Source of the DNA: Rariloculus sp965263005
GTDB taxonomy: Bacteria; Pseudomonadota; Gammaproteobacteria; Steroidobacterales; Rariloculaceae
DNA: 64,000 nucleotides
Reading direction: 5' to 3'
NCBI RefSeq assembly: GCF_965263005.1
Contig: NZ_OZ253579.1
Span: 1,922,001-1,986,000 of the forward strand
Positions within the stretch are counted from its first letter, which is position 1. Every line of letters begins with the position of its first letter. Position numbers and translations under genes: made by a program. The notes below the pieces were generated by a model. It did no database searches and was not told the origin of the DNA. It was given only the letters and a program-made list of their open reading frames with translations. Shown here piece after piece: positions 37,601-44,051 of this stretch.

Positions 37601-37677
37601 GCAATCGGGGCTCGGGAAGCGCGGTGTACGACCCGCTCGGTCGGCGCTTCTTCGTGAGCCTCTCGATGGAATTCTGA
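34621..37677 (+). CDS. TonB-dependent receptor paralogue, shortened
   Basis: The 1018-residue frame is a close paralogue of the receptor at 18586: signal segment SASGGAILSVALAVGPATPA, TonB box EEVTVTGSRIRR, plug with VSLRGLGPNRNLILINGRRA and YGADAV, and an aromatic C-terminus (SLSMEF). After YGADAV the sequence jumps to a region matching residue 331 of the first receptor, so about 137 residues spanning the plug end and first barrel strands are gone. The only start is TTG 34621 without a ribosome-binding site, and the N-region of the signal peptide is missing. The gene may be a decaying copy, though the rest of the frame is intact. An intrinsic terminator follows. Confidence 0.8.
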   Translation: MPCSRLSASGGAILSVALAVGPATPAAAQDDVLEEVTVTGSRIRRQDFTANSPIQTVDEQLFDETTSIGVETILNRLPQFVPAVTQFTTTVGASTVSLRGLGPNRNLILINGRRAMPVNATMVVDTNSIPSAAIQSVEVISGGASAVYGADAVVDALFDQVNPMAGSGITSVGAIAGAGGVSSNVESVRYLVNRNSGTLYTGLMNANGRNGSYRYEGPYIDDHDGNFPGLPFRVLQPDGTIKENNFWQWASTPLERLSGFADGHFDVADDVRITAQAMVTRTETATSLGLTADNITIWGAPIPFGNEIYRSNDNLHLNVPDSLIDVNGNGIADAGDMTNSAYTIGGRFNVECDAQPTAAMPWLDGMPGCTESEAWPTTPEIWNLFSTRPDPEMDLWANRPPDYLRDAIGAARSSLNTLTTMNFSLGAEGELSSGNDFWDVTFSTGRTDNIIIQRGSSRISTDRAMMSFPNYGRNAIFDPNPFVAGFAESIPVCTSGFPIIDTRKLSEDCATMFSPDLKNTNQVTQSILEANLVGDLIEMPAGPLAYAAGYTYRENSYVFEPDNLSDNQNLVDPIAGLFPNEDSSGEFDVSEIYGELLIPIVSNGPTGIQHFNIELGARVSDWSIPQVSSLTTYKALIDWAITPRYRVRGGFNRAFRAPNLGELFIGRTQIFGGGGTVFGDHCSQNQNSPSSYGATPAANASAAQNAQTLAICRALMGDSGAFEYYDARPLADQPDGGGLGIRNSFGQPNLSEEQADTFTLGVVMDFHDNFTLTVDYYKIEIEEMIALETADSTYERCLSMAFNPTGDANSRACHQIFRRPSTGNAANIDSSFTNEGRAVMAGVDFQLNWTKELANGGFAMNTVANYNLESTTQDRPALAERDHSGYNSCALQIQCQRYDYRVFTTFSYFTGPWTVSLRHQYWPSLDDADCRANRMAKDCMYDGFPSYGLFALTAGYTFQDRYRVNLGVENLLDDVPPCRAYDPDANGGRFARDCNRGSGSAVYDPLGRRFFVSLSMEF

Positions 37678-37700
37678 ACACCGCAAACGTTGAAGTCCTG

Positions 37701-37728
37701 GCGGCGGGCGTGAGCCCGCCGCTTTTTT
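37701..37728 (+). terminator. Rho-independent terminator of the receptor paralogue
   Basis: GCGGCGGGC (37701-37709), loop GTGA, GCCCGCCGC (37714-37722) is followed by TTTTTT. It is nearly identical to the terminator behind the first receptor gene. Confidence 0.9.
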
Positions 37729-37810
37729 ACACGCCCCGCGTCGCCGGTTCGCGACGATTCGAGTTGCGACGAAGCGAGTATTATCCGGCGAGTCGAACGA
37801 ATAAACCGCA

Positions 37811-38074
37811 ATGCCAGTCGACCTCTTCTTTTCCGTGCCGATCCTCGTCCACGACGTCGAGGCGAAAGTGCGCGACGTTATCCGCGCCAAGGTGTCCGCC
37901 TAACTTGAATCCGAGCCCGCAAGGGAGGTCATTGCGCCGTCGCCCGAAGAGTCGGTGGTGACGTCCTACTACCGGCCAAAGGCGTCGATACTGGTCGACG
38001 CCGACCTCAAGGAACTCGAGCAGGTTGTTGTCGGCGCCGGGTTTCCCGGCCGCTTCGACCGGAACCGCAGATGA
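37811..38074 (+). pseudogene. Truncated copy of the 2OG/DUF6445 fusion gene
   Basis: ATG 37811 begins MPVDLFFSVPILVHDVEAKV, colinear with MSVDLFFAVPLVVQDVEPAV of the gene at 31682. A TAA at 37901-37903 replaces the tyrosine after AKVSA, and homology resumes in the same frame (LESEPAREVIAPSPEESVVT). It is lost after about LKELEQVVV, and the frame ends at TGA 38072-38074. The 5' flank (TATTATC...TCGAACGA) is also similar. The copy is dead. It follows the second receptor, implying duplication of a larger receptor-oxygenase block followed by decay. Confidence 0.8.
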
Positions 38075-38201
38075 CCGACGGGCCATGGCGACAGTCGAGC
38101 GAGTCCGCATCCGCGCCGTGCCTGCCGAATGCTATAGTCTGACGGATCGACTGCGGTCCGACCGGCGGGCTCGGTAGTCGAGTAAGTACTTCAGGGCACC
38201 G

Positions 38202-39470
38202 ATGGCGACGATCTCATTCGCACTGCATCCGACACTGAAGGCGACGGCCCGAATCCTCGTGCTCACCGCTGTCGCTGCGCCCTTTTCAGCGTTCCCGCAG
38301 CCGGCGCCCGAGGCCGATTCCGGAGATGCGCTGCGAACAACCGCCGAGGAGACACTCCAGACGCTGCCACTGGCCGGTGCCGATGCCAGAGACCTGATCG
38401 GTCCGCAGTTGGCGGCTGCTCTGCGTTACGAGGAAAACGGAGTCCATGATCTGGCGATCGTGGTCATCGAAGAGGCATTGCAAATCGTCCGGAGCGCCTA
38501 CGGTCTGTATTCTCTTGAGCAGGCGCCGCTGCTCCAGCGGTTGATCGTCAACGAGGAAGCAAGAGGGAATGTCGCGCGGGCCTGGGGTCTGGAGCAGGAG
38601 TTGCTTGTTCTCGCGAGGCGCCATCCCGACGACTTGCGGATCGTCCCGGTGCTGCGCGAGGTCGCCGACAGGCGGATGCTAATCCTTCGACGGTATGTCG
38701 GTGGCGAATTCCCTCCAGAAATCGTTCTCGGGTGTTATTACTCCTCGGGTCGGCGAGCGACTGGTCGGAACTGCCGGTCCGGAAGCCGAAGTGCAGTGGT
38801 TGGCAACATCCTTGCCGAGGCCCGCCGCCACTACACCGACGCGATCCAGATCGTTCTCCGACAAGAGCTCGACGTCGCCATCGATGAGCTTCGTGAGCTC
38901 GATATGGCGCTCGTCCGCACAAGCTATCGCTATGGCCACTACCTTGGCTCCTACGAAATCGGCAGACGCAGCCTCGTTCGTCTCGCTGCAACGGACCGCA
39001 TGAATTCAGAGCCGTTGCTGACCCGCGTAACCTCGCTGCTTGGCTTGATCGACTGGGAACTTCTGTTTGTCGACGGCGCCAACCGCAAGAGTCGCGACGC
39101 ACGCAACGAGGGGGTGCTCGAGAGATACGAGGAAGCACATGAGCTGCTTGTGCAGGGCGGCACGCCGCAAGCATCGATCGATGCGCTGTTCTCGCCGCCA
39201 ACACCGATTGTGCTGCCAACGTTTTTGCCCAACCCTTTGGCATCACATGAGACGCAGGCATCGCCCCGATACATCGATGTCGCATTTGTGATTACCAGGC
39301 ATGGCGAGAGTGACCAGATCGAGATACTCGACTCGTCGATGAACGCCACCGAGGCTCAGAAGGACGAGCTGTTCCGCCTGATCGAGACCAGCAGATTTCG
39401 GCCCAGAGCGACGGACGGTCAATTCGCCGATACGTCCCCGGTTGTCGTGCGCTACCATTTGAACGAGTGA
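38202..39470 (+). CDS. Exported helical protein with TonB C-terminal-like domain
   Basis: The 422-residue product has a signal peptide (ARILVLTAVAAPFSAFPQ), a long helical middle that looks like degenerate TPR repeats (YEENGVHDLAIVVIEEALQI onward), and a C-terminal domain RYIDVAFVITRHGESDQIEI, then SRFRPRATDGQFADTSPVVV. This last part resembles the TonB C-terminal fold, which contacts receptor plugs. No N-terminal anchor beyond the signal is seen, so it is probably a periplasmic protein and not a full TonB. Its location next to the receptor modules suggests a link to receptor function, which is inference. ATG 38202 fits the signal peptide. Confidence 0.65.
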   Translation: MATISFALHPTLKATARILVLTAVAAPFSAFPQPAPEADSGDALRTTAEETLQTLPLAGADARDLIGPQLAAALRYEENGVHDLAIVVIEEALQIVRSAYGLYSLEQAPLLQRLIVNEEARGNVARAWGLEQELLVLARRHPDDLRIVPVLREVADRRMLILRRYVGGEFPPEIVLGCYYSSGRRATGRNCRSGSRSAVVGNILAEARRHYTDAIQIVLRQELDVAIDELRELDMALVRTSYRYGHYLGSYEIGRRSLVRLAATDRMNSEPLLTRVTSLLGLIDWELLFVDGANRKSRDARNEGVLERYEEAHELLVQGGTPQASIDALFSPPTPIVLPTFLPNPLASHETQASPRYIDVAFVITRHGESDQIEILDSSMNATEAQKDELFRLIETSRFRPRATDGQFADTSPVVVRYHLNE

Positions 39471-39534
39471 CAAGACCGCTAAAGCGCGAGATGCCGCCTG
39501 AGCGGTGACGCCGGGGCGTACCGCTTGAGGCGTG

Positions 39535-41295
39535 TTATCGGTTCGTGCACCACTTGTGCCACATCGCCCTGTAAACGGCCTCGAGGCCGCGGGCGAATCC
39601 ACGCGAATCCATGGCAGGTGAGCTTTCCAGACGGGCGCGGAGTTCGCGCCGTAGCGCAGCGAGTCCATCGGCGTCGCCGATCAGGCGCGCCGCCAGATCG
39701 ACATACTGCTCCGGGCTCCGGCTGATCAGCTCACCAAGGCCGATGTTGGCAAGCAGGCTCGATCCGCCGCGCGACACGGCCGTGCGGCCGGCCAGCGTGA
39801 CGACCGGCACGCCCATCCACAGTGCATCGCACGTTGTCGTACCGCCGCCGAATGGGATGGGGTCAAGTGCCACATCGATCTCGCGATAGGTTTGGAGGTA
39901 GTCTTCGAAGGGCTGCCGCCCGACGAACTCCGCGCGCGATTCCCCCACGCCCGCTCGATTCAGAAACCCGCGCACGCGTTCGCAATGCTGCTCGGAGCGC
40001 GCGTAAAGCAGCAGCCGCGCTTCCGGCACGCGCTGCAATAGCTGCATCCACAGTTCGAGCGTCGGGTTCGTGACCTTGGCGAAATTGTTCAGGCAGCCGA
40101 AGGTCAGCGGTCCGGGCCGCCGCTCGCTGGACGGCAAGCTCTCGGGCGGCAGCGCCGGTGCCGAATAGCACCAGTAACAGTCGGGCAACCAGACCGAGCG
40201 TTCGAAGTAATGGCTCGCGTCTTCGCCGGGCGGATCGAGACACCGGTCGGTCAATCGATAGTCGATCGCGTCCACGCCCGTTGTGCTGCAATAGGCGAGA
40301 TAAGTGACCTGAACCGGCGCGGGTTTGCGCGCGAAAACGAGCAGCCGGTTGCGCCCCGAATGGGCTGCGAGGTCCACGAGAATGTCGATCCCGTCGTCAC
40401 GGACCTGGTCCGCGAGTTGCCCGTCGGTCAGGACAGCGACGTCCCGCCACCGGTCGACGTGCTTGCGGATCAGCTTCGTGACTTCGTCTTGCCGCGTAAC
40501 GTCGTGGTAGGCGCAGACTTCCAATTGCCGCCTGTCATGGTTCTCAAGCAGCGGCAGGATGAAACGCGCCACGGGATGTTCGCGAAAGTCCGGCGACACG
40601 TAGCCGACGCGCAGCCGCCGTCCGGGATCGGGATCGTTGCGATGCGCGCGGCGCTCGAAGGCGAGCGGCACGACGTGCCGCTCGGCCCATTGCCGATGCT
40701 CGCGCGCAATATCCGCCGGTGAATAGTCGGGATGGTAATGGAGCGTCAGCAGCAGATTGCTGTGCAGCGACGACATGTCCGGGCGCAGTGCAATGGCGCG
40801 CCGATAGGCGGCGATTGCCTCGCCGAGCTCGCCCCGATCCTTGAGCACATTGCCGAGGTTGGTATGCGGCTCCGCGTATTGCGGGTTCAGCTTGATCGCC
40901 TTTCGGTAATGTGCCTCGGCTTCGGCCAGGTGACCCTGCCCTTCGCGGAGGCGTCCCAGGTTGTTTAACGGCTCAGCGTCTCCGGGGCCGAGTTCGATGG
41001 CCGCCTCATAGGCTCGCGCGGCGTCGTCGACACGTCCCAGACGCTCGAGGACCTGGCCGAGGTTGTTCCGATAGACGGCTCCGTCGGGCCGAAGGTCCAC
41101 CGCCCGTTGAATCAACGTGAGCGCCGGCTCGGGATTGCCGGTTTGCAGCGCAATGATGCCGAGCAAGTGCAGGGAATCGGGATGCTGCGGCTGCATCTGC
41201 AGTATCTTTCGGTAGCCTTGTTCCGCCTCGGCCAGGCGGCCGGACTGGTGGTGCCGCAACGCGAGCGCGAAAGCCTCGTCGACGCTCAGCGACAT
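39535..41295 (-). CDS. TPR protein with SPINDLY/OGT-type glycosyltransferase domain
   Basis: The 586-residue protein has about five tandem TPRs (residues 1-180; for example GDAEPLNNLGRLREGQGHLA, then YAEPHTNLGNVLKDRGELGE) and a GT41 catalytic region: RVGYVSPDFREHPVARFILP, DLAAHSGRNRLLVFARKPAP and ALDPIPFGGGTTTCDALWMG. These are the nucleotide-sugar-binding motifs of O-GlcNAc/O-fucose transferases. Bacterial members glycosylate Ser/Thr of proteins such as flagellin or surface proteins, using TPRs to bind substrate. It is convergent with the TonB-C-like gene and divergent from rfbBC, which make a dTDP-sugar. No signal peptide is present. Confidence 0.88.
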   Translation of the reverse strand: MSLSVDEAFALALRHHQSGRLAEAEQGYRKILQMQPQHPDSLHLLGIIALQTGNPEPALTLIQRAVDLRPDGAVYRNNLGQVLERLGRVDDAARAYEAAIELGPGDAEPLNNLGRLREGQGHLAEAEAHYRKAIKLNPQYAEPHTNLGNVLKDRGELGEAIAAYRRAIALRPDMSSLHSNLLLTLHYHPDYSPADIAREHRQWAERHVVPLAFERRAHRNDPDPGRRLRVGYVSPDFREHPVARFILPLLENHDRRQLEVCAYHDVTRQDEVTKLIRKHVDRWRDVAVLTDGQLADQVRDDGIDILVDLAAHSGRNRLLVFARKPAPVQVTYLAYCSTTGVDAIDYRLTDRCLDPPGEDASHYFERSVWLPDCYWCYSAPALPPESLPSSERRPGPLTFGCLNNFAKVTNPTLELWMQLLQRVPEARLLLYARSEQHCERVRGFLNRAGVGESRAEFVGRQPFEDYLQTYREIDVALDPIPFGGGTTTCDALWMGVPVVTLAGRTAVSRGGSSLLANIGLGELISRSPEQYVDLAARLIGDADGLAALRRELRARLESSPAMDSRGFARGLEAVYRAMWHKWCTNR

Positions 41296-41476
41296 GGCTG
41301 GTCTTCACAATCCGACTGCGCCGTACGGAAGTGGGCGGAACGCGCCGTTACGGCGTTGCGCCCCGTGCCAATATGCCCGATATTGCCTGCGGAGCGCGCT
41401 TCGTTCGGCGGCATTCTGCCCGCCCTGAATGCGATGTTATTTGTGGGACAGGACACTTGGCGGGCATGATATTCGA

Positions 41477-42526
41477 ATGAGCACTCTCCTGGTAACGGGC
41501 GGGGCCGGCTTTGTCGGTTCTGCGTTGGTGCGTCAACTGATCGACGAGACGGATTCGACCGTGATCAACGTCGACTCGCTGACTTATGCCGGAAGTCTCG
41601 AGTCGCTGGCCGACGCGCGGCATCATCCGCGCCACATCTTTGAGCGCGTCGATGTATGCAATCGGCGCGAGCTCGATCGGCTGTTCCGGGACCATCGTCC
41701 GGATGCGGTCGTGCACCTGGCGGCGGAAACACACGTGGACCGTTCGATCGCCGAACCGTCGCCGTTCATCGGGACCAACGTCATCGGAACGTCTAACATC
41801 CTGGATGCCGCCCGCGCCTACTGGAACGATCTCGAGTCCGAGGCTCGACAGACATTCCGTGTGCTCCACGTTTCCACCGACGAGGTTTACGGAGATCTCG
41901 GACCGGAAGATCCGCCCTTCAACGAGGATACGGCCTGCGCCCCCAACTCGCCCTATGCGGCCAGCAAGGCCGCGGCCGACCACCTCGTACGCGCCTGGCA
42001 TCGTACTTACGGCCTGCCCGTGCTCATCACGCGCTCGTGCAACAACTATGGGCCCTGGCAGGTCGCGGAGAAGCTGATTCCGCTGATGATCTGCAACGCC
42101 GTCGGCGGCAGACCGCTGCCCGTTTACGGGACCGGCGGCAATATTCGCGAATGGATTCACGTCGACGATCACTCCCGCGCATTGCGCCGCGTGCTCGAAG
42201 CTGGCGTACCTGGCCGCGTTTACAACATCGCAGGACAGGCAGAGCTTACGAACCTCGAGGTCGTCAAGGCGATCTGCGCGATACTCGACGGGATCGCGCC
42301 GCGCGCCGCGGGTTCTTACGCCGAGCTCGTGCGGTTCGTTTCCGACCGGCCGGGCCACGATCGCCGCTACGCCGTCGACGACGGGCGGATCCGTAGTGAG
42401 CTCGGTTGGCAGCGGCAGGAACGGTTTGACGAAACGCTCGCGAAAACCGTGCGGTGGTACGTCGATCACCCGGAATGGCTACAGCGCGTTGTTGCGTTCA
42501 CGATCGCCCGGTGCGCCGGTGAATGA
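41477..42526 (+). CDS. rfbB: dTDP-glucose 4,6-dehydratase
   Basis: RfbB (RmlB) converts dTDP-glucose to dTDP-4-keto-6-deoxyglucose in the cytosol. The 349-residue product shows the NAD-binding TGGAGFVGS near the N-terminus, VSTDEVYGDLG, the catalytic YAASKAAADHLVRAW and SCNNYGPWQVAEKLIPLMI, all characteristic of RmlB. ATG 41477 is chosen as the start of MSTLLVTGGAGFVG; the frame is open to 41429 without conservation. It overlaps rfbC by four bases. rfbA and rfbD are not in the window, so the final sugar cannot be fixed. Confidence 0.94.
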   Translation: MSTLLVTGGAGFVGSALVRQLIDETDSTVINVDSLTYAGSLESLADARHHPRHIFERVDVCNRRELDRLFRDHRPDAVVHLAAETHVDRSIAEPSPFIGTNVIGTSNILDAARAYWNDLESEARQTFRVLHVSTDEVYGDLGPEDPPFNEDTACAPNSPYAASKAAADHLVRAWHRTYGLPVLITRSCNNYGPWQVAEKLIPLMICNAVGGRPLPVYGTGGNIREWIHVDDHSRALRRVLEAGVPGRVYNIAGQAELTNLEVVKAICAILDGIAPRAAGSYAELVRFVSDRPGHDRRYAVDDGRIRSELGWQRQERFDETLAKTVRWYVDHPEWLQRVVAFTIARCAGE

Positions 42527-43068
42527 TGAAAGTCATCCCAACGAAGATTCCTGACGTCCTGCTGGTCGAGCCCGAGATCTTCACCGACGAGCGAGGATTC
42601 TTCATGGAGACCTGGCGCCGCGGCGCGTTGGCGGAGCACGGGATCGACGTCGAATTCGTGCAGGACAATCACAGCCGATCCGTCGCAGGCGCGTTGCGCG
42701 GGCTGCACTACCAGATCCGCCAACCCCAGGGTAAGCTCGTGCGAGTCACGCTCGGCGAAGTCTTCGACGTGGCGGTCGATCTGCGCAAGAGTTCGCGGAC
42801 GTTCGGTCAATGGGTAGGTGCGCTTCTGTCGGCCGAGGATGCGCGGGCGCTGTGGATACCGCCGGGGTTCTGTCACGGTTTCTACGTCACGTCGGGGCCG
42901 GCGGACGTTCACTACAAGTGCACCGACTTTTACGCGCCCGAATACGATAGGTGCATTCTGTGGAACGACTCCGAGCTTGCTATCGAATGGCCATTGAGCG
43001 GCCGCCCGCTGATTTCAGATCGGGATCGCGGAGCGACGCCGTTCGCGGCCGCTCAGTGCTTTGCTTGA
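42523..43068 (+). CDS. rfbC: dTDP-4-dehydrorhamnose 3,5-epimerase
   Basis: RfbC (RmlC) epimerises dTDP-4-keto-6-deoxyglucose at C3 and C5 on the way to dTDP-L-rhamnose. The 181-residue product has IFTDERGFFMETWRRGA, FVQDNHSRSVAGALRGLHYQ (catalytic His in GLHYQ), QPQGKLVRVTLGEVFDVAVD and PPGFCHGFYV, the complete cupin signature. ATG 42523 overlaps the rfbB stop (ATGATGA), so translation is coupled. The pair is divergent from the glycosyltransferase gene. Confidence 0.94.
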   Translation: MMKVIPTKIPDVLLVEPEIFTDERGFFMETWRRGALAEHGIDVEFVQDNHSRSVAGALRGLHYQIRQPQGKLVRVTLGEVFDVAVDLRKSSRTFGQWVGALLSAEDARALWIPPGFCHGFYVTSGPADVHYKCTDFYAPEYDRCILWNDSELAIEWPLSGRPLISDRDRGATPFAAAQCFA

Positions 43069-43155
43069 GGCGGACGGCCGTCAGCGAACCGAACGGACGC
43101 TGATATCCTTTGCGACTTCGCCTACAGACAGTGCTTTTGGTGAGTACAGTGGCCG

Positions 43156-43929
43156 TCAGCGAACCCGTCGCACCTGGATGAAGCCGCCGTGCTCCACGCT
43201 CGTGAGACGGTGCGACTCGCCCCAGTTTGTCGGGTAGAGTCTGACCTCAAGACCGGGCCTGAGCGCATACCATTGGGGCCTGACCTGGTCCCACATCTGG
43301 CCGTTGTCGAGCGTGATGAGGTAGCTGTTCGGCCCTCTCTCGCGTAGGGCCGCGATCGTGGCGACGATCTGGTTTTCGGCCGCCTCGGCCGCTTCGGCCT
43401 GCTCAGCGGCTTCGCGCTCGGCCGCCCTCGCGGCCCGGCGCGCCTGGCGCCGCTGCCACCAGTTCAGGTCTTCGGCGTCTGCCTGCCCGTCAGCGTCGGC
43501 TGCGTCGCTGGCGTCGGGCTCGCGATCCTGTCCTTCGCTCTCGCTCGCGCGCTGGCTCGCGGCGGCTGGGCGGGCCTGCTCAGCGTCAGCCTGCCGAGCC
43601 GGGGGGGGCGGCTCAGCGTCAGCCGGCTGAGCCGGACTGGCCTCGACGGCGCGCCCGTCGACGGCACCGGCGTCGTCCTGCTCTGCGCCGTCTTCCTGCT
43701 CTACGCCGTCGTCTTGCTCTGCGCTGTCGTCAGACGCCGCCGCTTCGCTCACGGACAGCGCCTGTTCGACCTGGGACGCGAAGCAGGCCAGCCGTTCCAC
43801 CGGCGCTTCGAGCGCGATGCACTCGCCCACCTCGACGGTCACTTCGTCAGTGTCCTGCGCTGACGCGGCTTGCAAGCCGCACAGCAATGCTGCGGTTGCC
43901 GACACGCGCATGGACATCGTCACGGCCAT
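43156..43929 (-). CDS. Exported low-complexity acidic protein
   Basis: The 257-residue product starts with a signal peptide (MAVTMSMRVSATAALLCGLQ ending ASAQ), followed by an ordered stretch with two Cys (GECIALEAPVERLACFASQV). A long Asp/Glu/Ala/Gln-rich disordered region (about 70-150) and an Ala/Arg/Glu helix come next. The conserved-looking C-terminal domain is VATIAALRERGPNSYLITLD, then NGQMWDQVRPQWYALRPGLE and ending FIQVRRVR. That domain looks like a small SH3/OB-type beta fold often found at the end of exported proteobacterial proteins. ATG 43929 is preferred over 44019 because it begins the signal peptide. Function unknown. Confidence 0.6.
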   Translation of the reverse strand: MAVTMSMRVSATAALLCGLQAASAQDTDEVTVEVGECIALEAPVERLACFASQVEQALSVSEAAASDDSAEQDDGVEQEDGAEQDDAGAVDGRAVEASPAQPADAEPPPPARQADAEQARPAAASQRASESEGQDREPDASDAADADGQADAEDLNWWQRRQARRAARAAEREAAEQAEAAEAAENQIVATIAALRERGPNSYLITLDNGQMWDQVRPQWYALRPGLEVRLYPTNWGESHRLTSVEHGGFIQVRRVR

Positions 43930-44051
43930 ATTGCACCTTCCGTTCACTTCGCTACGCCTCGTCTCAGTTTCCCTGTCGTGCGTTGACGCGACAGCTAGCA
44001 TACCCACCGGCGCCCGCACGAATCAATGCGCGGCCCGCCGGCCGTGGCGGT

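Noticed and set aside
43076..43166. Repeated GGCCGTCAGCGAACC between rfbC and the acidic protein
   Set aside because: Two 15-bp copies about 75 bp apart, one within a coding end; too short to separate from chance.
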